From the NCBI RefSeq assembly GCF_004000255.1, contig NZ_RCIQ01000018.1, positions 16,301 to 80,300 of the forward strand: a DNA stretch of 64,000 nucleotides. The letters are read 5' to 3'. Every line of letters begins with the position of its first letter. Position 1 is the first letter of the stretch. Under the pieces are notes generated by a model. That model made no database searches and was not told the origin of the DNA. It saw only the letters and a list, made by a program, of their open reading frames with translations. Position numbers and translations under genes: made by a program. The stretch is from Nioella ostreopsis. GTDB lineage: Bacteria > Pseudomonadota > Alphaproteobacteria > Rhodobacterales > Rhodobacteraceae. Below, piece after piece: positions 55,397 to 64,000 of this stretch.

Positions 55397-56551
55397 ATGA
55401 CCGCCCGCCCCACCGCCTGCCTCGTTCTCGCTGATGGGACCGTGTTCTATGGCCGAGGCTTCGGCGCCACCGGTCAGACCGTGGCGGAGCTGTGCTTCAA
55501 CACCGCCATGACCGGCTATCAGGAGATCATGACCGACCCGTCCTATGCGGGCCAGATCGTGACCTTCACCTTCCCCCATATCGGCAATACCGGCGTCAAT
55601 CTCGAAGACGACGAAACCGCCGAGCCCGTGGCCGCCGGAATGGTCGTCAAGTGGGACCCGACCGAGCCCTCGAACTGGCGCGCGCAGCAGGAGCTGACAG
55701 GCTGGCTCGCCGCCAAGGGCCGCATCTGCATCGGCGGGCTCGACACCCGTCGCCTGACCCGCGCCATCCGTCAGCAGGGCGCGCCGCATGTGGCGCTGGC
55801 CCATGACCCGGAGGGCAAGTTCGACCTCGAAGCGCTGGTCGCCGCCGCGCGCGGTTTTGCCGGGCTGGAGGGGCTGGACCTCGCCAAGGACGTCACCTGC
55901 CCGCAAAGCTACAAATGGGACGAAAAACGGTGGGCCTGGCCCGAGGGCTACACCAAGCGGGACGAGCCCGGCTTCAAGGTGGTGGCCGTCGATTACGGCG
56001 CCAAGCGCAACATCCTGCGCTGCCTGGCCTCTGCCGGGTGTGACGTGACCGTGCTGCCCGCCACGGCGACGGCGGAAGAGGTTCTGGCGCACCAGCCCGA
56101 CGGGGTGTTCCTGTCCAATGGCCCCGGCGACCCGGCGGCGACCGGCGTCTATGCGGTGCCGATGATTCAAGAGGTTCTCAAGGCCGACCTGCCCGTTTTC
56201 GGCATCTGCCTGGGCCACCAGATGCTGGCGCTGGCGCTTGGTGCCAAGACCGTCAAGATGAACCACGGCCACCACGGCGCGAACCACCCGGTGAAGGATC
56301 TGGAAACCGGCAAGGTCGAGATCACCTCGATGAACCACGGCTTCACCGTCGACAGCCAGACCCTGCCCGCAGGCGTCAAGGAAACCCATGTCTCGCTCTT
56401 TGACGGGTCGAACTGCGGTATCCGCGTGGCCGACAAACCGATCTTCTCGGTGCAGTACCACCCCGAAGCCAGCCCCGGCCCGCAGGACAGCTACTACCTT
56501 TTCGAGCGTTTCGCCGCCGCCATGCAGGCGCGTAAAGTCGAGACGGTTTAA
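55397..56551 (+). CDS. carA: Carbamoyl-phosphate synthase small subunit
   Basis: 384 residues: N-terminal CPSase small domain (LADGTVFYGRGFGATGQTVAELCFNTAMTGYQEIMTDPSY) and class I glutaminase with nucleophile Cys in FGICLGHQMLALALG and catalytic His/Glu in YHPEASPGPQDS. Supplies ammonia for arginine and pyrimidine carbamoyl phosphate. carB is not adjacent; a terminator follows. Confidence 0.96.
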   Translation: MTARPTACLVLADGTVFYGRGFGATGQTVAELCFNTAMTGYQEIMTDPSYAGQIVTFTFPHIGNTGVNLEDDETAEPVAAGMVVKWDPTEPSNWRAQQELTGWLAAKGRICIGGLDTRRLTRAIRQQGAPHVALAHDPEGKFDLEALVAAARGFAGLEGLDLAKDVTCPQSYKWDEKRWAWPEGYTKRDEPGFKVVAVDYGAKRNILRCLASAGCDVTVLPATATAEEVLAHQPDGVFLSNGPGDPAATGVYAVPMIQEVLKADLPVFGICLGHQMLALALGAKTVKMNHGHHGANHPVKDLETGKVEITSMNHGFTVDSQTLPAGVKETHVSLFDGSNCGIRVADKPIFSVQYHPEASPGPQDSYYLFERFAAAMQARKVETV

Positions 56552-56579
56552 CCATTTGTTAGGACTTCGAGCCTCCAAT

Positions 56580-56611
56580 GATCCCCGGCCCGGACAGGTC
56601 GGGGATTTTTG
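56580..56611 (+). terminator. Rho-independent terminator of carA
   Basis: ATCCCCG...CGGGGAT stem (56581-56606) with a loop containing GCCCGGACAGGT and a following T-run. Confidence 0.8.
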
Positions 56612-56621
56612 GTATGAGCGG

Positions 56622-58592
56622 ATGAATAAGGCGGTTCGACAGGGGCACGGCCCTCAGGGCACGGCAAAGCTGCGCGTTGTTCCCGACGCCCACCCGCCCG
56701 TGCAAAAACCCCGATTGGCCCAACTGCTGTTCGACCAAGGGGCCATCACCGCCGAGCAGATGCGCGCGGCCCTTGTCAGCCAGCGCCACCGCGACCTGCC
56801 GATCGGGGAAATCCTGGTCACTCAGGGCGCTATTTCCGAGGCGCAGCTTCTGGACGCGCTGGCCGAGCAGAGCGGCACAAGGCTTCTGCCAGAGGATCAC
56901 CCGCCGCCCGACCCCACGCTGGCGGGGCTGCTTCCGGCCGGTCTGGCGATCCGATTGAATGCGGTGCCGCTCAGGCGCGCCGGATCGGCTCTTGTGGTCA
57001 TGACCAACCGCCCCGACCGGGCCGAAGAAATCCGCGCCGCCCTGTCGGATCACGACGGCCCGATCCTGCTGGCCCTCGCCAGCCGAGAGCGGATGCAAGC
57101 TGCCCTGACCGCTGTTTATGGAAACGAACTGGCCCGCATTGCCGAGGCGCGCACCCCCGGTCCCTATAGCTGCCGTGACTGGGACGCACCCCGCGCCTTC
57201 CGCCGCTGGCTGGCGGTGCTGCTTGCGGTCTGTGGCGCACTACTGCTGGCCCCCGGCGCGGTGGTGGCGGGCCTCTGCGCGCTTGGCGTCTTGATTGCCG
57301 CCGTCAACGCGACGCTGAAATGGCTGGCCCTGCATGGCATCGACATGCTGCCTCAGGCCCCGCAGGAGGATGACGCCCCGCCGATCCACCCGTCTTCCGC
57401 ACTGCCAGTGGTGACGATCCTGCTGCCGCTGTTCAACGAGCCCGACATCGCCGGGCACCTGATCCGCCGGGTCAGCCGGCTGGACTATCCGCGCGACTTG
57501 CTGGACGTGATCCTGCTGATCGAGGAGGAGGACGACACCACCCGCAGCGCCCTCGCCCGCGCCGAGCTGCCGTTCTGGATGCGCGCCGTGATCGTGCCGC
57601 CAGGCCAACCCCGCACCAAGCCACGGGCGATGAACTATGGCCTGAACTTCGCGCGCGGGTCCATCGTGGGGGTCTATGACGCAGAGGACGCGCCGGAACC
57701 CGACCAGATCCTCAAGGTCGCCCGAAGGTTCCTGGAAGTGCCCTCCGATGTCGCCTGCCTGCAAGGGCAGCTTGACTATTACAACCCCCATCACAACTGG
57801 CTCAGCCGCTGTTTCACGCTGGAATATGCCACCTGGTTCCGGCTGCTTCTGCCCGGTGTATCGCGACTTGGCCTCTTCGTCCCGCTTGGGGGAACGACGC
57901 TGTTCTTCCGCCGATCCCTGCTGGAGGAGATGGGTGCGTGGGACGCCCATAACGTGACCGAGGATGCAGATCTCGGCCTGCGCCTGACCCGGCACGGCTA
58001 TCGGACCGAGATCATCGAGACCACCACCTATGAAGAGGCCAATGCCGCCGTTCTGCCCTGGGTCAAACAGCGGTCACGCTGGCTCAAGGGCTATGCGATG
58101 ACCTGGGCCACCCATATGCGCGACCCGGTGCAGCTGTGGCGCGATCTCGGGCCGCGGCGCTTCCTCGGGTTGCAGGCGCAGCTACTGGGGACGGTCCTGG
58201 GCTTCTCGCTGGCGCCGGTGCTGTGGACGCTGGTGGTGAAGGTCGCGGGCCTGCCGCACCCGCTGGATGCCTACCTGACGACGCAGGGCTATCTGGGCCT
58301 CGCCTTCTTCTTCGTGGCCTGCCAGATGCTGACCTTCTACGCCGCCTGGCGTGCCGCCGCCCTGCCCCGCCACCGCAAGCTCAGGCTCTGGATCCCGATA
58401 CTCGATGTCTATTTCCTGCTGGCCTCTGTCGCCACGCTGATGGGGCTGGCCGAACTTCTGGTCAAACCCTTCCATTGGCGCAAGACGGCCCATGGTCATT
58501 TCTCGCAGGACGGGCAGGCCACGGGCCTGATGCAGGATCAGACCTTGCCGGCCTCTTCCTTCAGCCGCACCTCGAACGCCGTCGACAGGTGA
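56622..58592 (+). CDS. GT2 glycosyltransferase with N-terminal MshEN-like domain
   Basis: 656 residues. Residues 25-160 resemble the GspE/MshE N-terminal domain (LAQLLFDQGAITAEQMRAALVSQ ... LGEILVTQGAISEAQLLDAL-like), a c-di-GMP-binding fold in some proteins. Two membrane helices follow near 190-220, then a GT2 domain (VTILLPLFNEPDIAGHLIRR; YDAEDAPEPDQ with DxD-like acidic residues; EDADLGLRL; QRSRWLKGY), and three C-terminal helices. Probably a processive polysaccharide synthase. Its 3' end overlaps the opposing gntR by 55 bases. Confidence 0.83.
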   Translation: MNKAVRQGHGPQGTAKLRVVPDAHPPVQKPRLAQLLFDQGAITAEQMRAALVSQRHRDLPIGEILVTQGAISEAQLLDALAEQSGTRLLPEDHPPPDPTLAGLLPAGLAIRLNAVPLRRAGSALVVMTNRPDRAEEIRAALSDHDGPILLALASRERMQAALTAVYGNELARIAEARTPGPYSCRDWDAPRAFRRWLAVLLAVCGALLLAPGAVVAGLCALGVLIAAVNATLKWLALHGIDMLPQAPQEDDAPPIHPSSALPVVTILLPLFNEPDIAGHLIRRVSRLDYPRDLLDVILLIEEEDDTTRSALARAELPFWMRAVIVPPGQPRTKPRAMNYGLNFARGSIVGVYDAEDAPEPDQILKVARRFLEVPSDVACLQGQLDYYNPHHNWLSRCFTLEYATWFRLLLPGVSRLGLFVPLGGTTLFFRRSLLEEMGAWDAHNVTEDADLGLRLTRHGYRTEIIETTTYEEANAAVLPWVKQRSRWLKGYAMTWATHMRDPVQLWRDLGPRRFLGLQAQLLGTVLGFSLAPVLWTLVVKVAGLPHPLDAYLTTQGYLGLAFFFVACQMLTFYAAWRAAALPRHRKLRLWIPILDVYFLLASVATLMGLAELLVKPFHWRKTAHGHFSQDGQATGLMQDQTLPASSFSRTSNAVDR

Positions 58593-59179
58593 TCCTTCAA
58601 CATCCGAGCAGCGCGGTCCCCGTCGCGTTCGGCAATCGCCGCCACGATCGCGGCATGTTCCTCCAACGCCACCGGACCGCGCCCTTCCGCCGCCAGGGAT
58701 GTGGTCGCCATCAGCGCCATCGACCGATGCACCAAGTCAAGCTGCTGCACGAGGTATTTGTTGTGGGAGGCAAGGTGGATCTGCTTGTGAAACCGCCGGT
58801 TTGCCCGGCTGAGCGCCGAGGGATCGTCAAGCAAGGCCTGATCGGCAGCCACCATTTCCTGCAACACCTTGATCTCTTCCGCCGCCGCATGCTGCGCCGC
58901 CAGACGCGCCGCCAGCCCCTCCAGCTCGGCCCGCACGATATAGAGCTGCGCCATCTGGTCATGGTCGAGCGACGCGACGATCAGGCTGCGCCCGTCACGG
59001 GTCAGCAGACCTTGCGTTTCCAGCCGCTGCAGCGCCTCGCGAATGGGCGTGCGGCTGACGCCGAACCGCTCCGCCAGTTCCGATTCCACCAGCCGCGAGC
59101 CGGGCCGATAGGTCCCCTCGTCGATGGCTTTCAGGATCAGGTCATAGGCGTCTTTTTGCGGCGCTTTCGGACTGGCCAT
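58538..59179 (-). CDS. GntR-family (FCD) transcriptional regulator
   Basis: 213 residues. Winged HTH (RPGSRLVESELAERFGVSRTPIREALQRLETQGLL) plus an FCD domain with metal-site residues (ANRRFHKQIHLASHN; EEHAAIVAAIAERDGDRAARMLKDHLS). Convergent overlap with the glycosyltransferase gene and divergent from the HAD phosphatase. No target is obvious. Confidence 0.87.
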   Translation of the reverse strand: MASPKAPQKDAYDLILKAIDEGTYRPGSRLVESELAERFGVSRTPIREALQRLETQGLLTRDGRSLIVASLDHDQMAQLYIVRAELEGLAARLAAQHAAAEEIKVLQEMVAADQALLDDPSALSRANRRFHKQIHLASHNKYLVQQLDLVHRSMALMATTSLAAEGRGPVALEEHAAIVAAIAERDGDRAARMLKDHLSTAFEVRLKEEAGKV

Positions 59180-59266
59180 TGGTTTTCCCCCGGTTTTCTG
59201 GCAAGGCTAGGACCGCCCCGGCACAAGCGCAAGCCTTTCGGGGCGCGGCAAAAAAGGACCCTGCCC

Positions 59267-59914
59267 ATGCCCCGCAAAGATTTCGAGCATGTCACGACCT
59301 GGGTCTTCGACCTCGATCACACGCTCTACCCGCCGGACATGGCGCTCTTCGACCAGATCAATGTGAAGATGACCGCCTATGTGATGGACGCGCTTGGCGT
59401 GGACCGGGACGAGGCCGATCGCCTGCGCCACAAATACTGGCGCGATCACGGCACCACGCTGGCCGGGCTGATGGATATCCACGGGGTCGATCCCAGCCCC
59501 TATCTGCACGAGGTCCACCAGATCGACTTTTCGGTGCTGACCCCTGACCCCGATCTTGCCGCTCGCATCCGCGCCCTGCCCGGCCGCCGGATCATCTACA
59601 CCAACGGCACCGCGCCCTATGCCGAACAGGTGATCGACGCGCGCGGGCTGTCGGGCCTTTTCGATGCGATTTATGGCGTTGAACATGCGGGCCTTCGTCC
59701 CAAACCGGAACGCCGGGCCTTTGAGGCGGTGTTTACCCGCGACGGGCTCGACCCCACCCGCGCGGCGATGTTCGAGGATGACGTGCGCAACCTCGCCGCC
59801 CCGCACCAGATGGGCCTGCGCACCGTTCATGTGGCCCCGGATCCGGAACCCGCCGACCATATTCATCACCACACCGATGACCTTGCGGATTTCCTCTCGC
59901 GCCTGACCGACTGA
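59267..59914 (+). CDS. HAD-family pyrimidine 5'-nucleotidase
   Basis: 215 residues. HAD motif I FDLDHTLYP, motif II YTNGT, motif III Lys in GLRPKPERRAF, motif IV FEDDVRNL; the set matches the Sdt1/PynA-type pyrimidine nucleotidases common in alphaproteobacteria. ATG 59267 follows AAAAAGGA. Likely dephosphorylates UMP/CMP or similar monophosphates. Confidence 0.85.
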   Translation: MPRKDFEHVTTWVFDLDHTLYPPDMALFDQINVKMTAYVMDALGVDRDEADRLRHKYWRDHGTTLAGLMDIHGVDPSPYLHEVHQIDFSVLTPDPDLAARIRALPGRRIIYTNGTAPYAEQVIDARGLSGLFDAIYGVEHAGLRPKPERRAFEAVFTRDGLDPTRAAMFEDDVRNLAAPHQMGLRTVHVAPDPEPADHIHHHTDDLADFLSRLTD

Positions 59915-59926
59915 CCCCCGCCCCGC

Positions 59927-59968
59927 CTTTCATCCTGGCCGAAATACCTAGGGGGCGGAGCCCCCCCC
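59927..59968 (+). repeat. Intergenic repeat family A, copy 5
   Basis: CTTTCATCCTGGCCGAAATACC followed by TAGGGGGCGGAGCCCCCC. One base differs in the leader (CCTGG for CTTGG). Confidence 0.7.
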
Positions 59969-59977
59969 AAAAGAAAA

Positions 59978-60030
59978 CGCGGCCCGGAACGGGCCGCGCG
60001 GGTCGACGTGGCGAAGCCACGGCGAAACCG
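59978..60030 (+). repeat. Hairpin plus repeat family C
   Basis: CGCGGCCC GGAA CGGGCCGCG hairpin, then GGTCGAC + GTGGC GAA GCCAC + GGCGAAACCG, the same flanks as 25631-25660 with a compensated, different stem. Confidence 0.6.
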
Positions 60031-60119
60031 GTCGCGGCAGCCCGTCGCACTGCGTCATCCGGTCCGTTTCCGATGCCGGTTCGACACCTATCTTCCTGTT
60101 TGCGAACAGGAGATATCAC

Positions 60120-60344
60120 ATGGCTTTCATTCCACATTCCGGCCCCGCGAAGGGTCTCTACCCGCTTATCCGGTCGCTTCTGAGGGCGCTGGACAGTTCA
60201 ACCGTCATGCTCTGGGCCATTGCGCTTCTGGCCGTTGCATGGATCGCAGGCACCATCGTCTTTGGTTATGCCGGGCTGATCATCGGGGCGCTGACGGCGG
60301 TCGTGCTTGGCTTCTACCTGCTGATCCGCATCACGCTCGGCTAA
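60120..60344 (+). CDS. Small two-span membrane protein (74 aa)
   Basis: ATG 60120 preceded by ACAGGAGATATC. Amphipathic N-terminus (PHSGPAKGLYPLIRSLLRAL), then two hydrophobic helices (TVMLWAIALLAVAWIAGTIVFG; AGLIIGALTAVVLGFYLLIRI). Not recognised; probably an inner-membrane protein. Confidence 0.6.
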   Translation: MAFIPHSGPAKGLYPLIRSLLRALDSSTVMLWAIALLAVAWIAGTIVFGYAGLIIGALTAVVLGFYLLIRITLG

Positions 60345-60422
60345 CGCGCCCTTCTGCCGCTTGGACCTTGCCCCGTTTCAGGCGTATCAGACGGACACCT
60401 TGCCGGTGAAGGAGACCCGCCC

Positions 60423-61634
60423 ATGCCCCAAATGATCGAAACCGATGTGCTGGTCTCGGGCGGCGGCGTTGCGGGGCTGACGGCGGCTGCGGCCTTCGGC
60501 GCGGCGGGGTTTTCGGTGATCTGCGTCGACCCCACCCCGCCGGTCACCGAAATGCAGGCCGAGGGATCGGACCTCCGCACCACGGCCTTCCTGCAACCCT
60601 CGCGCGATTTCCTGATCCGCGCGGGGCTGTGGGACCGGCTGGAGCCCCATGCCAGCGCGCTTCAGGTCATGCGGATCGTGGACGCGGGAGGGCAAGAGCC
60701 GGAGCCGCGCAGCAGCCATGATTTCAACGCCGCCGATATCTCGGACCTGCCCTTCGGCTGGAACCTGCCCAACTGGCTGCTCAGCCGTGAAATGGTGGCC
60801 CGGCTGGCCGAGATGCCCAATGTCGATTTCCGCCCCGGCACCGGCACGGCGGGCGTGCTGACCCGAGACCGCGAGGCGCTGGTGACGCTCTCGGATGGCA
60901 CCCGCATCCGCGCCCGGCTGATCATCGCCGCCGATGGCCGCAAGTCACCGGTGCGCGAGGCTGTGGGAATTCCGGTCAAGACCACCCGCTACGGCCAGAA
61001 GGCGCTGGCCTTCGCGGTCACCCATGATGTGCCGCATGGAAACGTATCAACAGAGATCCACCGCTCCGGCGGGCCGTTCACGCTGGTGCCCTTGCCCGAT
61101 CACGAGGGCCGCCCCAGTTCCGCCGTCGTCTGGATGGAACGCGGCCCCGAAGTGGCGCGGCTGGCCGCCCTGCCTACCGCCGATTTCGAGGCCGAGATGA
61201 CCGCGCGGTCCGCTGGCCTTTGGGGTCCGCTCACTCTGATCACACGGCGCACGGTCTGGCCGATCATCTCTCAGGTGGCCGAGCGGATGGAAGCCGAGCG
61301 CGTGGCGCTGGTGGCGGAAGCAGCCCATGTGGTGCCGCCCATTGGCGCGCAGGGGTTGAACATGAGCCTCGGCGACATGCGGGCGCTGCTGGACCTGGCC
61401 GAAGCCAGCCCCGAGGATCTGGGATCGCGCCGGATGCTGGCCGCCTATCACAAGGCCCGCCACGGCGAGGTGCGTGCCCGCGTGGCCGGAATCGATGCGC
61501 TGAACCGGGCCTCCATGGTCTCGATCCAGGGGCTGCGCGACATGCGGATGCGGGCGCTTCGGGCGTTTTATTCGGTCAAGCCCGTGCGGACCAGTTTGAT
61601 GCGCGCCGGGCTTGGAACCGGGCGCGCGGGATAG
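60423..61634 (+). CDS. UbiH/UbiF-family FAD monooxygenase
   Basis: 403 residues. FAD motif VLVSGGGVAGLTAAAAFGAAGF, RARLIIAADGRKSPVRE (DG motif) and the GD-like block VALVAEAAHVVPPIGAQGLNMSLGDMRALLDL. Matches ubiquinone-biosynthesis hydroxylases, which hydroxylate the aromatic ring. Usual members have GDAAH where this reads AEAAH, a mild deviation. Ring position (UbiH, UbiF or UbiL-like) not resolved. Confidence 0.83.
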   Translation: MPQMIETDVLVSGGGVAGLTAAAAFGAAGFSVICVDPTPPVTEMQAEGSDLRTTAFLQPSRDFLIRAGLWDRLEPHASALQVMRIVDAGGQEPEPRSSHDFNAADISDLPFGWNLPNWLLSREMVARLAEMPNVDFRPGTGTAGVLTRDREALVTLSDGTRIRARLIIAADGRKSPVREAVGIPVKTTRYGQKALAFAVTHDVPHGNVSTEIHRSGGPFTLVPLPDHEGRPSSAVVWMERGPEVARLAALPTADFEAEMTARSAGLWGPLTLITRRTVWPIISQVAERMEAERVALVAEAAHVVPPIGAQGLNMSLGDMRALLDLAEASPEDLGSRRMLAAYHKARHGEVRARVAGIDALNRASMVSIQGLRDMRMRALRAFYSVKPVRTSLMRAGLGTGRAG

Positions 61635-61679
61635 GGCGTCTTCGTCCTGCACCGAACCGGGCGGGCGCACCCAGGTTCT

Positions 61680-61709
61680 GTCTGCACGCGGGGTGTACGG
61701 GGGGTGTAC
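61680..61709 (+). repeat. 11-bp-period GTGTAC repeat, copy 3
   Basis: GTCTGCACG leader, GTGTAC at 61693 and 61704 (11 bases apart), in the convergent gap between the UbiH-like gene and cobQ. Confidence 0.7.
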
Positions 61710-61735
61710 GCAGGGCGCCGGGCTGAAATTGCCCC

Positions 61736-63184
61736 TCAGCGTGCCAATGCCAGCAGCCCCTCCACATCAAGATGCCGCTCCATATGGGCGGCCAGCTCAT
61801 CCAGGGTCTGCTCCACCACCTGCCCGTAGGATTGCGTTCCGGCCCGCACCCCGAACCCGTCCAAAAAGGCGCGCCGGAACCCGTCTTCCGCGAACATCCC
61901 GTGCAGATAGCTGCCCTGCACGCGCCCATCCGCAGACCGCGCACCCTCTGGCAGTCCGGCGACCCGCGCGAAGCCCCGCGCCCGGTCCGGCCCATCCGTG
62001 CGCCCGATATGGATCTCGTAGCCCCGCATCATTGCGCCCGTGGTCTCATGCACGGCCTCGACCCGGGTCAGGCTCTTGTCGCCGGTCATCACGGTCTCCA
62101 CCTCCAGCAGCCCGAGGCCATCGGTCGATCCGGCGCTGCCCTCGATCCCTTCCGGGTCGTGAACCATCCGGCCAAGCATCTGATATCCGCCGCAAATCCC
62201 AAGAATATGCCCGCCGCGCCGCCAATGGGCCAGCAGGTCGATATCCCATCCCTGCGCCCGTAGAAATGCCAGATCCCCGCGCGTGGACTTGCTGCCGGGG
62301 ATAATCACAAGGTCGGTCTCTGCCGGGATCACCTCACCGGCCCGCACCATGGTCAGCGACACGCCCGGTTCCTGCGCCAGCGGGTCGAGATCGTCGAAAT
62401 TGGCGATCCGGCTGAGCGCCAGGCAGGCGACCTTCAACCCCTCGCCGAAGCCCCCCCGGGGCAGGTCCAACGCGTCCTCGGCGGGAAGTTTGGAGGCCTC
62501 GGCAAAGAACGGCAACACCCCGAAGCCATGCCACCCGGTGCGCGTCTCGATCATCCGGTAGCCATCATCGAAAAGGCTGACATCGCCCCGGAACTTGTTG
62601 ATCAGAAAGCCCTTTATCAGCGCCTCATCGCCCGGATCCAGCACCGCTTGGGTGCCCACCATCTGGGCAATCACGCCCCCCCGGTCGATATCGCCCGCCA
62701 GCACCACCGGCACACCCGCCGCTGCGGCAAAACCCATATTGGCGATGTCGCCCGCGCGCAGGTTCACTTCCGCCGGGCTGCCCGCGCCTTCCACGATCAC
62801 CAGATCGTGCCGTGCTTTAAGGCGGTTGAAACTCTCCAGCACAGGCGCCATCAGCTGCGGCTTCAGGCCCGCATAGTCCCGCGCCTTCACCGTGGTCAGC
62901 CGCTTGCCCTGAACCACCACCTGCGCGCCCACATCCGTTTCGGGCTTCAGCAGCACCGGGTTCATGTCCACCACGGGCTCCAGCCCCGAGGCCAGAGCCT
63001 GAAGCGCCTGCGCCCGCCCGATCTCGCCCCCGTCCACGGTCACGGCGGCATTGTTCGACATGTTCTGCGGCTTGAACGGTGCGACCGACAGCCCGCGCAG
63101 ACGCGCCGCCCGGCACAGCCCCGCCACAAGCAGCGACTTGCCCACGTTCGACCCCGCCCCCTGGATCATCAGTGCCTTTGTCAT
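61736..63184 (-). CDS. cobQ: Cobyric acid synthase
   Basis: 482 residues. N-terminal ATPase ([47 protein letters not shown]) and C-terminal class I-like glutamine amidotransferase with Cys in [10 protein letters not shown] and His in QGSYLHGMF. Amidates the corrin side chains in cobalamin synthesis. ATG 63184 chosen; upstream frame sequence is non-family. Follows two Lin0512 genes on the same strand. Confidence 0.95.
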   Translation of the reverse strand: MTKALMIQGAGSNVGKSLLVAGLCRAARLRGLSVAPFKPQNMSNNAAVTVDGGEIGRAQALQALASGLEPVVDMNPVLLKPETDVGAQVVVQGKRLTTVKARDYAGLKPQLMAPVLESFNRLKARHDLVIVEGAGSPAEVNLRAGDIANMGFAAAAGVPVVLAGDIDRGGVIAQMVGTQAVLDPGDEALIKGFLINKFRGDVSLFDDGYRMIETRTGWHGFGVLPFFAEASKLPAEDALDLPRGGFGEGLKVACLALSRIANFDDLDPLAQEPGVSLTMVRAGEVIPAETDLVIIPGSKSTRGDLAFLRAQGWDIDLLAHWRRGGHILGICGGYQMLGRMVHDPEGIEGSAGSTDGLGLLEVETVMTGDKSLTRVEAVHETTGAMMRGYEIHIGRTDGPDRARGFARVAGLPEGARSADGRVQGSYLHGMFAEDGFRRAFLDGFGVRAGTQSYGQVVEQTLDELAAHMERHLDVEGLLALAR

Positions 63185-63192
63185 GCCAGTTC

Positions 63193-63549
63193 CTATCGCC
63201 CTGAAACCAATGCGGGATCCAGAAACGCCTCGACCGCCGCGCTGGCAATCACCGTCACCGCACCGTTGTCCGGATTGGTCACGTCGAGCCCGCCATGAAC
63301 GGCCGTGACCTCGACACGCCCGCGCGGCAGGCCCTTTGCCAGCGCTGCGCAATCCACACGCTCCGGCGCCTGCACACCCACAGTCACCTGCACCCGCATC
63401 TGCGCATGATCCAGACCCAGGGCCTCGAACATGGGGATCGAGCTGTGCCGGATCGCATCCTCGATCGCCCGCGCTGCGGCCTTGGTGTAGTCCCGCCCGT
63501 GCAGGTCGTTGCCCATGCCCATTTCGATGATGAACCGCTGCTCCGCCAT
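63193..63549 (-). CDS. Lin0512 family protein, paralog 1
   Basis: 118 residues: [42 protein letters not shown] and [38 protein letters not shown], the Lin0512 pattern. Start ATG 63549 shares a TGATG junction with the upstream paralog; nine bases separate it from cobQ. Function unknown; probable subunit of a heteromer with the neighbouring paralog. Confidence 0.78.
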   Translation of the reverse strand: MAEQRFIIEMGMGNDLHGRDYTKAAARAIEDAIRHSSIPMFEALGLDHAQMRVQVTVGVQAPERVDCAALAKGLPRGRVEVTAVHGGLDVTNPDNGAVTVIASAAVEAFLDPALVSGR

Positions 63550-63896
63550 CACACGTCCTCCATCTCGAAGGACACCGAGAGCGCCGCCACCGCGATCACC
63601 GTGGGCGCCTTGCCATCCGCGCGCGGCACGTCGAGCCCGCCCTGCACGGCCCTCACCGACACCTGCCCATAGGGGAAGACCGCCGCCACAGCATCCGCAT
63701 CCACCCGGTCCGGCGCAGCCACGCCAATCTCCACGTCGATCAACATCTCGGATTTGTCTCGTCCGAACAGTTCGGCAAGGTTGATCGAATTGTGCCACAG
63801 CGCGTCGCGCACGGCGCGGATCGCGGCCTCTGTATAGTCCTGCCGGCGCAGGCTGGTGCCCTGGCCGAATTCCGTCAGCAACCTGGTCTTACCCAT
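63549..63896 (-). CDS. Lin0512 family protein, paralog 2
   Basis: 115 residues: [40 protein letters not shown] and [36 protein letters not shown]. Same length and motif order as paralog 1, with divergent residues. ATG 63896 preferred over 63926. Translationally coupled to paralog 1 and in the same direction as cobQ. Confidence 0.78.
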   Translation of the reverse strand: MGKTRLLTEFGQGTSLRRQDYTEAAIRAVRDALWHNSINLAELFGRDKSEMLIDVEIGVAAPDRVDADAVAAVFPYGQVSVRAVQGGLDVPRADGKAPTVIAVAALSVSFEMEDV

Positions 63897-63951
63897 GCGT
63901 GTTTTCCCCTTGTTTGCTCTCTCCAAAGCCTGCGCCCGCGGACAGGGCAGG

Positions 63952-63981
63952 AGCCTCCGGCGGAGGTATTTCAGCCAGGGT
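63952..63981 (-). repeat. Intergenic repeat family A, copy 6 (short form)
   Basis: On the minus strand: CCCTGGCTGAAATACC followed by the CTCCGCCGGAGG hairpin. It lacks the CTTTCAT leader, and unlike most copies it lies upstream of an operon. Confidence 0.6.
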
Positions 63982-64000
63982 CTATTCCAGCTCAGCGTCT

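Overview
The window is GC-rich (roughly 65%) chromosomal DNA from an alphaproteobacterium, most likely a Rhodobacteraceae (Roseobacter/Rhodobacter-type) species. Evidence for this is an RpoE-ChrR singlet-oxygen sigma/anti-sigma pair beside its probable target operon, a free-standing ctaD, monomeric NADP-isocitrate dehydrogenase, EutB/EutC-type enzymes, roseobacter-style ABC and acyl-CoA gene sets, and several small intergenic repeat families. I see no prophage, integrase, transposase, CRISPR array or rRNA. The one RNA gene I can support is tRNA-Leu(GAG).

Layout. 1-2.2 kb: 3' part of a gamma-glutamylputrescine oxidase-like gene and two tandem mono-heme cytochrome c lipoproteins. 2.2-4.9 kb: an ECF sigma factor translationally coupled to a membrane vWA protein. 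5.1-6.4 kb: an orphan HisD-family dehydrogenase. 6.4-12.2 kb: rpoE-chrR divergent from a five-gene lipid-modification operon (flavin oxidoreductase, DUF1365, cyclopropane-fatty-acid-synthase family, DUF3833, SDR), with two mirror-image RpoE promoters between them. 12.2-15.3 kb: CorA, small proteins and an AraC regulator. 15.8-20.9 kb: a carnitine/butyrobetaine-like CoA cluster with a divergent GlxA-type regulator. 21-23 kb: kynA-kynU. 23.2-25.4 kb: icd. 25.7-27.4 kb: mtnA plus a class II aldolase (a probable methylthioribulose-phosphate shunt).

27.5-31.9 kb is the least understood part: two zinc-ribbon DUF4178 proteins, a 55-residue membrane peptide, DUF350, a membrane-embedded aminopropyltransferase, and speD facing them. 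It looks like a membrane-associated polyamine-modification module. 32.0-40.3 kb: an HpcH/HpaI aldolase, then a FadR-family regulator, DUF1028 and a peptide ABC transporter (with a permease-ATPase fusion). These are tied together by four copies of a TTATCATGATAA operator; one copy lies in front of a decayed M20 amidohydrolase gene. 40.3-41.1 kb is an AT-richer island with a DUF805 gene broken by an amber codon. 41.1-46 kb: class III aminotransferase, eutC-eutB-like genes and an acyl-CoA dehydrogenase.

46-64 kb: a LuxR-type response regulator, tRNA-Leu, a peptidoglycan-binding-like protein, DUF2306/LytTR, lipB, two tandem pilin-like plus jelly-roll proteins, ctaD, DUF2244, yqeY, carA, a GT2 glycosyltransferase with an N-terminal MshEN-like domain, a GntR regulator, a HAD nucleotidase, a UbiH-type hydroxylase, cobQ, and two overlapping Lin0512 paralogs. 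At least four repeat families sit between genes: a CTTTCATCTTGG element, an 11-bp-period GTGTAC repeat, TTCGAA-centred palindromes, and a GTCGAC/GCGAAA stem-loop. Functional calls rest on recognised motifs and family resemblance read by eye; no database search was run.
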